Counted from the stretch's first letter, positions 18,086-29,177 are shown. The stretch: 64,000 nt of DNA from Polaromonas sp. (GCF_012927455.1 NZ_JABBPE010000016.1:496001-560000), one strand, 5' to 3'. Numbers and translations are program-made. The notes: generated from the letters alone by a model not told the origin.

Positions 18086-18133
18086 GCTATTAATTAAATA
18101 GTAGGTCACGCCCTGCCTGTAAAGGCTGCAGCC
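18086..18133 (+). repeat. Dispersed two-hairpin repeat, copy 3 (diverged)
   Basis: GCTATTAATTAAATAG palindrome followed by a degraded second hairpin (CGCCCTGCCTGTAAAGGC) and GCAGCC. Less conserved than other copies. Confidence 0.6.
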
Positions 18134-18327
18134 ATAAATCGCGTGAACTACTGCGGCTTGAGCCGCGCGCGCCACTGCGCGCATGCTCAACCCTTCCCCC
18201 GCGCGCGGAAAACCAGATTTCAGGAGAAACATGCCGGCAGCCCTTGGCGCGCCGCGCTGCTGCGCTTCAGCGACGCCAATTCACCTTCTCTTCTCAGGGC
18301 CTATGGTTAGTGATATGGTCGGTCTTT

Positions 18328-18352
18328 ATAGTTGACTAAATTAGTCAGGTAT
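18328..18352. promoter_or_regulatory. IscR type 1 operator before the SUF operon
   Basis: The core TGACTAAATTAGTCA is a perfect palindrome, flanked by ATAGT on the left and GGTAT on the right. Every position agrees with the published E. coli IscR type 1 consensus (ATASYYGACT, then four to five A/T-rich bases, then AGTCRRSTAT). It lies 124 bases before sufA and overlaps a possible -35 element (TTGACT, 18332). It predicts repression of the operon by Fe-S-loaded IscR. Confidence 0.85.
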
Positions 18353-18476
18353 CCATTTTACGACTAAGGACATCTTTCCCGGGCAGAACTGCCGCGACGA
18401 TGCTGACCTTGCCGCACCGACATGGTGCGATGGCCAAATCGGGCGGAGCGACTGCGCTACCTCAGGAGTTTGACAA

Positions 18477-18827
18477 ATGACCATGGTATTGACTGAAAGA
18501 GCAGCGCTGCAGATCCAGCGTCAGCTTGAAAAGCGTGGCAAGGGCATTGCCTTGCGCATCGGCGTCAAGAAAGTAGGCTGCACCGGCCTGGCGCATACCT
18601 TCGACCTCATCGACGAGGTCGGCTCGGGCGACCACAGCTTCGAGTCGCATGGCGCCCGGATCGTGGTCGATGCCTACAGCCTTGAGTATCTCGATGGCTC
18701 GCGCATTGACTTCGTCACCGAAGGCCTCAAGCAAAGCTTCAAGTTCGACAACCCCAATGTCGACAGTGAATGCGGTTGCGGGGAAAGCTTCAACGTCAAG
18801 AAAAAGGCCAGTCCTGCCAAAACGTAA
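18477..18827 (+). CDS. sufA: A-type Fe-S carrier protein SufA/IscA family
   Basis: A 116-residue A-type carrier (HesB/IscA/SufA family) with the three conserved cysteines: Cys35 (KVGCTGLAH) and the C-terminal Cys99/Cys101 (SECGCGESF). It accepts Fe-S clusters from the scaffold and passes them to apoproteins in the cytoplasm. A good AGGAG site precedes the ATG. First gene of the SUF operon, 54 bases before sufB. Placement makes SufA more likely than IscA. Confidence 0.92.
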   Translation: MTMVLTERAALQIQRQLEKRGKGIALRIGVKKVGCTGLAHTFDLIDEVGSGDHSFESHGARIVVDAYSLEYLDGSRIDFVTEGLKQSFKFDNPNVDSECGCGESFNVKKKASPAKT

Positions 18828-18881
18828 GCGCTTGCCCGCCCACGTTTTCTTCAAGCCAGACAACCCGCCAGAAGGAACACC

Positions 18882-21123
<2,242 letters not shown>

Positions 21124-21127
<4 letters not shown>

Positions 21128-22449
21128 GCAGCGCCACTGCACTTCGCGAGCCCACGGTGGACCACCTGGGCACGCTGCTGGCCGGCCAGCCGCTGCTGGC
21201 GCCCAGCCCCTGGGCGCGCGTCAATGCGCTGCGCGAACAAGCGCAGACAGCGCTGGGCGCGCTTGCCATGCCCACGGTGCGCGACGAGGCGTGGCGCTTC
21301 ACCGATTTGGCGCCGCTGCACCGGCTGACGTTCCAGCCGGTGCTGGCTGCCTCCCGGCTGCAGGCCGAAGACATCGCGCCGTTTTGCCTTGACGACGCCG
21401 CGATACGGCTGGTGTTTGTCGATGGCGTTTACGCGCCGCAGCTGTCGATCCCGGCCCCCGAAGGCGGCGTGGTCGTGACCGATCTGCCGACGGCGATGGC
21501 CACGCACACCGCCGCGCTGGAGGCGCAACTGGGCCGCCAGCAGACGCTGGGCGACAACGTGTTTGCCGCGCTGAATACGGCCTATCTGCAGGATGCAGCG
21601 GTGCTGGTGGTACCGCGCCATGTGGAGCTGGCAGCTCCGGTGCATCTGCTGTTCGTGGCCACGCAGGCGCAAGCCGTTAGCCACCCGCGCTGCCTGTTGC
21701 TGGCCGAAGCGGGCAGCAGCGTGACGCTGGTCGAGGACTACGTGGCGCTGCAGGATGCGGCCTGCCTGGCTTACTTGATAAATCCAGTGACAGAAATCGT
21801 GCTGGCCGACCAGTCGCATGTCACGCATGTCCGTGTGCAGCGCGACGGCCAGCAGGCGTTTCACATCGCCAACTGCGCGGTGTCTGTGGGGCGCTCGGCC
21901 CACTACCAGTTGGTCAGCCTGGCGATGGGCGCGCAGCTGTCCCGCTTCCACTTGAATGTCGTGCTGGGCGAGGGCGCCGAGTGCGCGGTTGACGGGCTTG
22001 CGCTGCTGGCCGGCAGCCAGCTGGCTGATACCCACAGCTGCATCGATCACGCCCAGCCGCATGGCAGCAGCCGCCAGCTGCACAAGTGCATTGCCGACGG
22101 CAGCGCGCATGCGGTGTTCAACGGCAAGGTGATCGTGCGCCCCGGCGCCCAGCGCACCGACTCGGCCCAGTCCAGCCGCAACCTGCTGCTCAGCAGCCGG
22201 GCCCAGGTCGATACCCAGCCGCAACTGGAGATTTTTGCCGACGACGTGAAATGCACGCATGGCGCCACGATTGGCCAGCTGGATGCCGAAGAACTGTTCT
22301 ACCTGCAGAGCCGCGGCCTGTCCGGCAGCGCCGCACGCCAGTTGCTGACCTACGCATTTGGCGCTGAGATCATCGAGCGCATTCCCGTGCCATCGCTCAA
22401 GCACCAGCTGCAGCAGCGCATGCTGGCGCAAACCGGCAGCCAGCCATGA
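21124..22449 (+). CDS. sufD: Fe-S assembly protein SufD
   Basis: A 441-residue SufD, a paralogue of SufB. It has the N-terminal helical part with [12 protein letters not shown], the beta-helix middle, and the family C-terminus [20 protein letters not shown] then [18 protein letters not shown], with the conserved His of CTHGAT that helps take up iron at the SufB-SufD interface. Four-base overlaps with sufC and sufS. Confidence 0.95.
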
Positions 22450-23699
22450 ACGCGCGCGCCGAGCCAACCCACGTCACGCCTGTCTTTGATGTCGAGCAGG
22501 TGCGCGCCGACTTTCCCATCCTGCACATTGAGGTCGAAGGCAAGCCGCTGGTTTACCTGGACAACGCGGCCTCTAGCCAGATGCCGCAGCCAGTCATAGA
22601 CCGCCTGGTGCGCTACCAGACCACGGAGCACGCCAACATCCACCGGGCGGTGCACACGCTGTCTGAACGGGCGACCGCCGCTTACGAGGAGGCGCGCGCC
22701 AAGTTGCAGCGCTTCATCCATGCGCCCGACGAGCGCGAAGTGATCTTTACCAGCGGCACCACCGAGGCCATCAACCTGGTGATGCACGGCTACGGTCGCA
22801 AGTTCATCAAGGCCGGTGACGAGATCATCCTGACCACGCTCGAGCACCATTCGAACATCGTGCCGTGGCAAATGCTGGCCGAGGAAACCGGCGCAAAAAT
22901 CCGCGTGGTGCCGATCAACGACGCCGGTGAACTGCTGATGGACGACTACGAGAAGCTGTTCAATGCGCGCACCCGGTTTGTCGGCGTGACGCAGGTCTCA
23001 AACGCGCTGGGCAGCATCAACCCGGTCAAGAAGATGATTGCTTTCGCGCATGCGCACGGTGTGCCGGTGCTGGTCGATGGCGCGCAGGCCGCGCCGCACT
23101 TGGCCGTAGATGTGCAGGACCTGGACTGCGACTTCTATGCCTTCTCGGGCCACAAGCTGTGCGGCCCCACTGGCATCGGCGTGCTCTATGGCAAGGCGGC
23201 GCTGCTGGAGAAAATGCAGCCCTTCAAGGGCGGCGGCGACATGATCTTGTCGGTGTCGTTCGAGAAAACCATTTACAACACCATTCCCTACAAATTCGAA
23301 GCCGGCACGCCGCCGATTGCCGCCGCCATCGGGCTGGGCGCGGCCGTCGATTACCTGTCTGGCATCGGCATGGCGGCCATTGCCGGGTATGAAAACCAGC
23401 TGCTCCAATACGCGACGAGCCAGATGAACGACCTGCCCGGTGTGCGCATCATAGGCACCGCCCGCAACAAGGCCGCCGTGCTGTCCTTCACGCTAGACGG
23501 CGTGCACCCGCACGATGTCGGCACGCTGCTCAACCAGGAGGGTATTGCGGTGCGCACCGGCCACCACTGCGCGCAACCGGTGATGGCGCGCTTCAAGCTG
23601 CCCGCCACGTCGCGTGCCTCGTTTGCGTTCTACAACAGCATGGCTGACGTCGATGCGCTGATCGCCGGCATCCGCAGCGTGCAGAAAGTGTTTGCATGA
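22446..23699 (+). CDS. sufS: Cysteine desulfurase SufS
   Basis: A 417-residue group II (SufS/CsdA-type) cysteine desulfurase. The PLP lysine is K237 in SGHKLCGPTGIG and the active-site cysteine is C375 in RTGHHCAQP. It takes sulfur from L-cysteine as a persulfide and passes it to the scaffold route; with SufU encoded next door, and no sufE, SufU is the expected sulfur acceptor. Overlaps sufD and sufU by four bases each. Confidence 0.96.
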   Translation: MNARAEPTHVTPVFDVEQVRADFPILHIEVEGKPLVYLDNAASSQMPQPVIDRLVRYQTTEHANIHRAVHTLSERATAAYEEARAKLQRFIHAPDEREVIFTSGTTEAINLVMHGYGRKFIKAGDEIILTTLEHHSNIVPWQMLAEETGAKIRVVPINDAGELLMDDYEKLFNARTRFVGVTQVSNALGSINPVKKMIAFAHAHGVPVLVDGAQAAPHLAVDVQDLDCDFYAFSGHKLCGPTGIGVLYGKAALLEKMQPFKGGGDMILSVSFEKTIYNTIPYKFEAGTPPIAAAIGLGAAVDYLSGIGMAAIAGYENQLLQYATSQMNDLPGVRIIGTARNKAAVLSFTLDGVHPHDVGTLLNQEGIAVRTGHHCAQPVMARFKLPATSRASFAFYNSMADVDALIAGIRSVQKVFA

Positions 23700-24184
23700 T
23701 GGACGACTACAAGGCGCTCTACCAGGAAGTCATCCTGGACCACAACAAAAAGCCGCGCAACTACGGCACGCTGGAGCATGCCAGTCACCACGCGCAAGGC
23801 CACAACCCGCTGTGCGGCGACCACCTCAGCGTGGCGCTGCAGCTGCAGGGCGAGACCATTGACCAGATCGCGTTCCGGGGCGAGTCGTGCGCCATCTGCA
23901 AGGCATCGGCCTCGATGATGACGGCTGCCGTGAAGGGCGAGACGCGCGAGCAGGCGCAGGCGCTGACCCAGGAATTCCTGGCCATGGCCACCGGCAAGCT
24001 CGACCTGAGCCAGCCCAACCAGATCGGGCGGCTGGCGGTCTTCGCCGGGGTGCGCGACCTGCCAACGCGCGTCAAGTGCGCCATCCTGCCGTGGCACACG
24101 CTGCAGGCCGCACTCAATTCGGTCGCCAGCACATCCACAGAAGCCGAGGCTGATCCGATGCACGCGCCGATCGGTAATGCATGA
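23696..24184 (+). CDS. sufU: SufU-type sulfur-transfer/scaffold protein
   Basis: A 162-residue SufU/IscU-like protein with the SufU-type metal site: Cys40 and Asp42 in NPLCGD, Cys65 in GESCAICKAS, Cys128 in RVKCAILPWH. The insert between the second and third cysteines (about residues 83-105) is the feature that separates SufU from IscU. SufU proteins are best known from Gram-positive bacteria, where they relay sulfur from SufS; E. coli uses SufE instead. The last ~20 residues are Ala/Thr/Glu-rich and probably flexible. Confidence 0.92.
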   Translation: MMDDYKALYQEVILDHNKKPRNYGTLEHASHHAQGHNPLCGDHLSVALQLQGETIDQIAFRGESCAICKASASMMTAAVKGETREQAQALTQEFLAMATGKLDLSQPNQIGRLAVFAGVRDLPTRVKCAILPWHTLQAALNSVASTSTEAEADPMHAPIGNA

Positions 24185-24223
24185 TGCGGCCCCTGCCGCA
24201 AAGTAATCCCTGGAAAGGACAAG

Positions 24224-24472
24224 ATGCTGACAGCGAATGAACTAAGAAACTTCATCCTGAATGGCCTGGCGTGCGATCACGCGCAAGTGCTGGGCGATGA
24301 CGGCCAGCACTTCGAGGCGGTGATCGTCAGCCCGCAATTCACCGGAAAAAATAAGGTGCAGCAGCATCAGCTGGTGTATGCGGCACTCGGCGATCGCATG
24401 CGCTCTGAAATTCATGCGCTGTCGCTGCAAACTTTCACGCCCGAAGCCTGGGCGCAATCGATCAATCAATAA
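24224..24472 (+). CDS. BolA/IbaG-family protein
   Basis: An 82-residue BolA-like domain with the typical central [20 protein letters not shown] (conserved helix-turn and KxxxxRH-like region) and a single His that could take part in cluster binding with a monothiol glutaredoxin. The next gene is exactly such a glutaredoxin, a pairing known to act in Fe-S trafficking. A GGAAAGGA site lies upstream of the ATG. It sits 39 bases after sufU and probably belongs to the same transcript. Confidence 0.9.
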   Translation: MLTANELRNFILNGLACDHAQVLGDDGQHFEAVIVSPQFTGKNKVQQHQLVYAALGDRMRSEIHALSLQTFTPEAWAQSINQ

Positions 24473-24487
24473 CTTGGAGCCATAGAA

Positions 24488-24808
24488 ATGAACGTCCAGG
24501 AAAAAATTCACGCGCAAATCAACGCCAACGCCGTCGTGCTTTACATGAAGGGAACGCCGCAGTTTCCGCAATGCGGTTTCTCGGGCGCGACGGTGCAGAT
24601 GCTCCAGGCCTGCGGCGTGCAGGACTTTGCCGCCGTCGACGTGCTGGCTGATCCGGAAATCCGGGCCGGCATCAAGGCCTATGCCAATTGGCCGACCATT
24701 CCGCAGCTCTACGTCAACGGCGAGCTGGTGGGCGGCGCCGACATTGTGCGCGAGCTGTACGAACTGGGCGAACTGCAGGCGCTGGTCAATCCAGCGGGTG
24801 TGCAGTGA
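24488..24808 (+). CDS. grxD: Monothiol glutaredoxin, Grx4 type
   Basis: A 106-residue glutaredoxin with the monothiol CGFS active site (Cys29), the KGTPQFPQCGFS segment, the TIP cis-proline loop (WPTIPQLYVNGE) and the GGADI glutathione-binding motif. Such proteins hold and transfer [2Fe-2S] clusters with glutathione and often pair with BolA proteins. It follows the BolA gene by 15 bases with its own GGAG site. Confidence 0.94.
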   Translation: MNVQEKIHAQINANAVVLYMKGTPQFPQCGFSGATVQMLQACGVQDFAAVDVLADPEIRAGIKAYANWPTIPQLYVNGELVGGADIVRELYELGELQALVNPAGVQ

Positions 24809-24864
24809 GCTTGGAATCGCCCCGGCCCAGCGCCCGCAAGGCGTCCTCTTTTCAGGAGCTTTAA

Positions 24865-25425
24865 ATGCCGAAAATTGCCGAAATAGACGACACACCAAAC
24901 CCAAATGCAGTCAAGTTCACGCTTCATGAGCCGCTGACCTGGGGCATTTCGCATTCCTACGAGAACGCAGACCAGGCCAGTGGCGATGCGCTCGCTTCCG
25001 CGCTGTTCGCCATCGAGCATGTGAGCAATGTGTTTTACGTGGATCGCTGGCTCACCGTGACGCAGGACGGCGGCGCCGACTGGCCGGAACTGGTGCGCCT
25101 GATTGCCGTACCGCTGCGCGCCGCGCCGGCGGCTGCCGCGCAGTCTGCCGCCTCGGTGTTCGCGGCGCGCGCGTCCATCGCCGATCTCAGCGAGCAAGAC
25201 CAGCAGCGGCTGGAAGTGATCAGCGAGCTGCTGGACCAGCGCATCCGGCCTTCGCTGCAAGCCGATGGTGGTGACCTGCATGTGGTGGGCTTGGCCGGCA
25301 ACTATCTCAGCGTCCACTACCAGGGCGCTTGCGGCAGCTGCCCAAGCTCGATCTCCGGAACGCTCAGCGCTATCGGGAACCTGGTTCGCATGATCGAGCC
25401 CGACATCGAAGTCGTGGCGGTGTAG
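24865..25425 (+). CDS. Nfu-type Fe-S carrier
   Basis: A 186-residue protein with an N-terminal Nfu_N domain (DDTPNPNAVKFTL, residues 8-20) and a C-terminal NifU-like domain (about 115-184) with the cluster-binding CGSC (Cys156, Cys159). The two are joined by an Ala-rich linker (about 85-104). Nfu proteins carry [4Fe-4S] clusters to target enzymes. AGGAG precedes the start. It is the last gene of the SUF transcript; no clear terminator follows. The A-type domain of E. coli NfuA is absent. Confidence 0.93.
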   Translation: MPKIAEIDDTPNPNAVKFTLHEPLTWGISHSYENADQASGDALASALFAIEHVSNVFYVDRWLTVTQDGGADWPELVRLIAVPLRAAPAAAAQSAASVFAARASIADLSEQDQQRLEVISELLDQRIRPSLQADGGDLHVVGLAGNYLSVHYQGACGSCPSSISGTLSAIGNLVRMIEPDIEVVAV

Positions 25426-25537
25426 CTCGCAGCGCAGCGCCGTCACAGGCCAGCCGTACACGACCTGACATTGCTTCATCCCTTAACTCAAAAGGCAAGG
25501 GACGTTCGCGACGGCAAGCTTTTCATCACCATCACCA

Positions 25538-25963
25538 TCAGCGGTCACTGTCAGGGCTGCGCCATTCCCCCCACCATGCCAGCGCCGCCTTCAGTTCAAG
25601 CGCGTGAAACGCCCGTGCGTCCGGCCCCGACGCCGCGCCGGCAAAGCGTCCGAGTTGCGCCGCGCATTCGAAAAAACCCGGCGCGGGCAGGCCGTCGCGC
25701 CACTTGCTGACGACCAGAGCTGCGATCAACGGTCGTCCGGCGGCCGCGTCCTCGGTCATCAGCTGCTCCAGCGCGTTCGTGATCCGGTGAATGGTGTGAG
25801 GCGGCACCAGCTGCAGCGCTGCTGCCGTTTGCTGGTAGCTGATGGGCAGACCGCCCTGTGTGGCGCGCCCCTGCAGAAAGGCTCTGAGCCGGCAGGCCAG
25901 GCTTTCAGGCGAGCTGCCGGGGACGGCTGCTGTCGTGGCGGGATGGCCTGCTGGGTCATTCAT
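25538..25963 (-). CDS. Conserved-looking hypothetical protein
   Basis: A 141-residue protein read on the minus strand, with a strong site AAGGAG upstream of the ATG at 25963. It has a flexible start, then a probable helical DNA- or protein-binding region (PISYQQTAAALQL, HTIHRITNALEQLM) and a motif GRPLIAALVVSKWRDGLPAPGFF that looks conserved. I do not recognise the family. It is antisense to nothing known and convergent with the SUF operon. Confidence 0.65.
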   Translation of the reverse strand: MNDPAGHPATTAAVPGSSPESLACRLRAFLQGRATQGGLPISYQQTAAALQLVPPHTIHRITNALEQLMTEDAAAGRPLIAALVVSKWRDGLPAPGFFECAAQLGRFAGAASGPDARAFHALELKAALAWWGEWRSPDSDR

Positions 25964-26341
25964 GGGCGGCTCCTTAGGTGGCTGATGAAAGGGATAGCCG
26001 GCTATGGGCAGGCTTCTGCCCCGCGCCGATGCGCACCAGTCTGACAGGGCGCGCGGCAGGCTGCCAGGGCGAGGGATATCGGGTGCCTATGAGCGCTGCG
26101 CGCGCCGGTCGCAGCCTCGTGCTGGCGGCGCAGCGTGACCAGGCGGAGCGCCTCGACGGACCGCAAAATGCTATCATTTTAATAGCTGGTTACGCCCGTT
26201 GCTATTGAGCCGCAGCCATAATTTATGCCGAAACGGCGGCATTTAAGCGGTTCTGGCAGCGCTGTCACTGGCGCGGCGGCGCATGGGCTTGTGAGGGCAC
26301 GATTTTTGCATAACACTTGGTTCACCATTTTTGGAGCCATC
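25964..26341. other. Divergent intergenic region, 378 bases
   Basis: Separates the minus-strand hypothetical gene from the Bug-type gene. Apart from the long copy of the dispersed repeat (26170-26250) I see no gene or clear operator. Confidence 0.5.
26170..26250 (+). repeat. Dispersed repeat, copy 4, long form with third hairpin
   Basis: GCTATCATTTTAATAGC palindrome, a degraded second hairpin and GCAGCC, then an extension with a third inverted repeat, ATGCC..GGCAT. The extension matches the copy inside the DadA-type gene (41559-41637) and is absent from the short copies. Confidence 0.75.
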
Positions 26342-27358
26342 ATGTCTGAACGCACCTCGCCGCCCCTTTTGACCTTCTGCCATGGCGCAGCGCAGCTGCC
26401 GCGCCGCAGCGCGCTCAAGCTGTTCGCGGCCGCAGCGGCCGGCGTGGCGCTGCCGGCGCTGGCCGCCTGGCCGGACAAGCCGATCAAGATCGTCGTGACC
26501 TTCCCGGCGGGCGGTGCCAGCGACATCGTGGCGCGTGTGCTGGGCGAACAGCTGGGCCGAAAACTCGGGCAGGCGGTGGTGGTGGACAACCGGCCGGGCG
26601 CCGGTGGCAGCGTCGGTGGGCTGTTGGTGGCGCAGGCGCCCGCCGATGGCTATACGCTGATGCTCAGCAATTCAACGCCGATCTCCATCGGCCCGTTTGC
26701 GCTGGAAAAACAGCCGTACGACCCGATCGAAGGCTTTAGCCACATCGCACTGATCGGCAGCGCGCCCTGCGTGGTGATGGCGAATCCGGCCACAGCGATC
26801 AAAACCATGAAAGATATTGAAGCGCAGGCGCGCAAGGCGGGACGGCTTGACTTTGGCTCTGGTGGCCCGGCGTCGATTGGCCACATTTACGGCGAGTTGA
26901 TGAAAAAAACCATGGGCGTGAACCTGGTGCACATTCCCTACCGGGGCGGTGCGCCCATGACGACCGACCTGATCTCCGGCGTGATTCCGCTGGGTATCGA
27001 TGTGCTGACGGCGTTTGTGCCCTATTTCAAGAGCGGCCAGCTGGTGCCGCTTGCAGTAACTTCGGCAAGCCGCTCGCAGCTGGTGCCCGAGGTGTCCACG
27101 GTCATCGAAGCGGGCTATCCGAACCTGTTACTGGACAACTTTTTTGGCTTGAGCGGACCGGCCCACCTGCCCGCCGACGTGGTGGAGCGGCTGAACACGG
27201 CTTGCAACGAGGTTTTGGCCAGCAGCGACTTCAAAAAGAAAATGTTGGAACTAGGCATCGCCACCAGCCCGGGTAGCGCGGCGGCCTTCACAGGCTTCGT
27301 CAAGGCCCAAGTGTCGTCGCTGGCGCCAGCCGTGAAAGGCGCGGGCGTCAGGCTTTAA
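26342..27358 (+). CDS. Bug-family tripartite tricarboxylate transporter binding protein
   Basis: A 338-residue Bug (TctC-like) protein. The N-terminus has twin arginines in LPRRSALKLFAAAAAG, so export may use the Tat path. Family marks are PDKPIKIVVTFPAGGASDI, VVVDNRPGAGGSVG and the IPYRGGAPMTTDLISG ligand loop. Such proteins bind carboxylates in the periplasm and are greatly expanded in Burkholderiales, often without adjacent membrane subunits, as here. The ATG at 26342 has TTGGAG upstream. Confidence 0.92.
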   Translation: MSERTSPPLLTFCHGAAQLPRRSALKLFAAAAAGVALPALAAWPDKPIKIVVTFPAGGASDIVARVLGEQLGRKLGQAVVVDNRPGAGGSVGGLLVAQAPADGYTLMLSNSTPISIGPFALEKQPYDPIEGFSHIALIGSAPCVVMANPATAIKTMKDIEAQARKAGRLDFGSGGPASIGHIYGELMKKTMGVNLVHIPYRGGAPMTTDLISGVIPLGIDVLTAFVPYFKSGQLVPLAVTSASRSQLVPEVSTVIEAGYPNLLLDNFFGLSGPAHLPADVVERLNTACNEVLASSDFKKKMLELGIATSPGSAAAFTGFVKAQVSSLAPAVKGAGVRL

Positions 27359-27369
27359 GCCCGAAGAAC

Positions 27370-27546
27370 CTAACGAATCACGCGCAGGAAAGCGAGGGCG
27401 GCGCCGCGCAGTTCTTGCGCCTGGCGCGGGTTGCGGCCGGAGCGGGCTTCGGCGCGTTCCATCAGGTTGTGCGCGACCCCGTTGACGGGCGCAAAACCGG
27501 CAGCTGTGGGCAGAAAACGCGAGATTTGGGAGAGTAGGCGGTACAT
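27370..27546 (-). CDS. Possible small protein, 58 residues
   Basis: A short frame beginning MYRLLSQISRFLPTAAG and ending in a basic, Arg-rich segment (RSGRNPRQAQELRGAALAF). Its position, convergent with and 11 bases from the Bug gene, and its orderly amphipathic C-terminus suggest a real small gene, but there is no clear ribosome-binding site and the frame is open further upstream. No known family. Confidence 0.4.
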   Translation of the reverse strand: MYRLLSQISRFLPTAAGFAPVNGVAHNLMERAEARSGRNPRQAQELRGAALAFLRVIR

Positions 27547-27760
27547 ATCAAAAGCGCTCAAAGGCGTTGAAAGTTGCGATATCTCTAGATTAAGGGTTTT
27601 CCCTAGGTTTGCAAGTCCGGCGCGCCACAATTCCATGCAGAAAATGCATAGTTGACCGTGGCGGTGGGTATGAGCGCTGGGCGACGCCGGTTTTCCAGGC
27701 GCCCGGTGAATGCAACCGTCCGGCTCCGCGTTGCTGGCGCGTTCACGCACAATCGGGCCT

Positions 27761-28612
27761 GTGAACATCCAGCTCTTGTCTGACTTGCACCTCGAGTCGA
27801 ATCCGCATTTCACGGCCCGGCCGCTGCCCGGCGCCGATCTGCTGGTGCTGGCCGGCGACGTTGGTTCTTACCAAAACGACTCGCTGCTGAGCAGCTTGAA
27901 CATCGCGGATTTTGGCCTGGCGCGCTTTTCGCCCCTGCCGATCAGCCAGGGCGGCGCCGGCTGGCCGACGCCGGTGTTTTTTCTGCCGGGCAACCATGAG
28001 TACGACGGGCTGGATTTTGACCAGGCGCACGCGCGGCTGCGCGAAACCTGCCAGCGTCTGGGCATGGTCTGGCTTGAGCGCGAAAGCCTGGTGTGGGGCG
28101 GCGTACGTTTTGTCGGCAGCACGCTGTGGGCTGACTTCGATGCCTTAAGCACTGACCAGGCCCGTAGCGGCGAGGTCACGCTGGGCGAGCAGCTGAAGGC
28201 GCGTGAAAAGGCTTTCCGCGCCGCCAATTTCTACCTTAAAAAAAACCATTCCTTTCGCAACGGCGAGCCGCTGCTGGCGGACGCGGTGCGCGAAGAAGGC
28301 TTGAAAGCCCAGGCCTGGCTGCGCGAGGCGCTGGCCCAACCGTTTGCCGGGCCCACCGTGGTAGTAACGCATTTTGCGCCCAGCCTGCTCAGTGCCGATC
28401 CGCGCTACGGCCTCTCATCTGGCACCGCAGGATTTTGCAACTCGCTGGACGAACTTTTGCCGCTGGCCAAGCTGTGGCTGCACGGCCATCTGCATTGCCG
28501 AATCGACTATGTGAAGCTGGGCTGCCGCGTGGTCGCCAACCCGCTGGGCTATGCGCGCAAGGGCGAACAGGCGGCGTTTCGCCCCTCGCTATGTGTCACG
28601 GTGGCGGTCTGA
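27761..28612 (+). CDS. Calcineurin-like metallophosphoesterase
   Basis: A 283-residue metallophosphoesterase with the standard motifs in order: SDLHLE (residues 7-12), LAGDVG, LPGNHEYDG, VVTHFAPS and the final HGHLH. These bind a two-metal centre that hydrolyses phosphoester bonds. The likely start is GTG 27761, giving VNIQLLSDLH; earlier in-frame codons have no family match. No signal peptide, so cytoplasmic. The substrate is unknown; it stands alone. Confidence 0.9.
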   Translation: MNIQLLSDLHLESNPHFTARPLPGADLLVLAGDVGSYQNDSLLSSLNIADFGLARFSPLPISQGGAGWPTPVFFLPGNHEYDGLDFDQAHARLRETCQRLGMVWLERESLVWGGVRFVGSTLWADFDALSTDQARSGEVTLGEQLKAREKAFRAANFYLKKNHSFRNGEPLLADAVREEGLKAQAWLREALAQPFAGPTVVVTHFAPSLLSADPRYGLSSGTAGFCNSLDELLPLAKLWLHGHLHCRIDYVKLGCRVVANPLGYARKGEQAAFRPSLCVTVAV

Positions 28613-28694
28613 GCCGGCGCCCGCTATCTTGTTCCAAGTCAAGTGACTGGCCGTACCACTGGCTAAACTGTGGTTTTAAAAATGAGGAGCCCCT

Positions 28695-29117
28695 ATGAAT
28701 ATTCTTCTGGCCGTTGACGGCAGCACCTTCACCAAGAAAATGCTGGCCTACCTGACCACGCACGACGAACTGTTCGGCGCCAACAACGACTACACCGTGT
28801 TGACGGTGCAGCCAGCCTTGCCGCCGCGCGCCCGCGCAGCAGTCGGCAAGGAGGTCGTGGACAACTACTATTCGGAAGAATCCGAAAAGGTGATGGCCCC
28901 GGTGTCCAAATTCCTGACACGCCACGGCATCAACGCCAAGAGCAACTGGAAGATCGGCCCGGCCGGCGAGACCATCGCCAAGTTTGCCGACGCAGGCCAG
29001 TTCGACATGGTCATCATGGGCTCGCACGGCCACGGCACGCTGGGCAACCTGGTGATGGGCTCGGTGGCCACGCAGGTGCTGGCGAACTGCCAGGTGCCGG
29101 TGCTCTTGGTGCGCTAA
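28695..29117 (+). CDS. Universal stress protein UspA family
   Basis: A 140-residue single Usp domain beginning MNILLAVDGS and ending with the ATP-binding motif MGSHGHGTLGNLVMGSVA and PVLLVR. The nucleotide-binding glycines are intact, placing it in the ATP-binding class. A strong GAGGAG site lies 8 bases before the ATG. A dispersed repeat follows 11 bases after the stop and precedes the convergent TetR gene. Confidence 0.93.
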   Translation: MNILLAVDGSTFTKKMLAYLTTHDELFGANNDYTVLTVQPALPPRARAAVGKEVVDNYYSEESEKVMAPVSKFLTRHGINAKSNWKIGPAGETIAKFADAGQFDMVIMGSHGHGTLGNLVMGSVATQVLANCQVPVLLVR

Positions 29118-29128
29118 GCTGCCCGGTT

Positions 29129-29177
29129 GCTATAAGTTTAATAGCTGTTTGCACCCGTCATATATAGGCTAGGGGCC
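29129..29177 (+). repeat. Dispersed two-hairpin repeat, copy 5
   Basis: GCTATAAGTTTAATAGC palindrome, then CACCCGTCATATATAGGCTAGG. Its right end overlaps the last codons and the stop of the TetR gene on the other strand. Confidence 0.85.

Larger units (their letters stand above)
17891..18476. other. 586-base gap upstream of the SUF operon
   Basis: Contains a perfect 8-bp GC-rich hairpin just after the EF-hand gene (17897-17917, no T-run, so a weak terminator at most), a diverged dispersed repeat (18086-18133) and the IscR-type operator (18328-18352). A 34-codon frame with a good AGGAG site (18231-18335) ends inside the operator; I do not count it as a gene. No other coding sequence recognised. 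Confidence 0.6.

Noticed and set aside
17809..18093. 95-codon frame overlapping the end of the EF-hand gene
   Set aside because: Starts inside the EF-hand gene in another frame and has no motif; composition is that of shifted coding DNA plus intergenic sequence.
18231..18335. 34-codon frame with an AGGAG site upstream of sufA (possible leader peptide)
   Set aside because: It ends inside the IscR operator, so would lie partly upstream of the likely promoter; composition is not protein-like and no regulatory codon run is seen.
25520..25545. Run of CAT/CAC codons resembling a polyhistidine segment
   Set aside because: Found in an intergenic frame without a start site or homologous context; on the other strand it precedes the end of a hypothetical gene.
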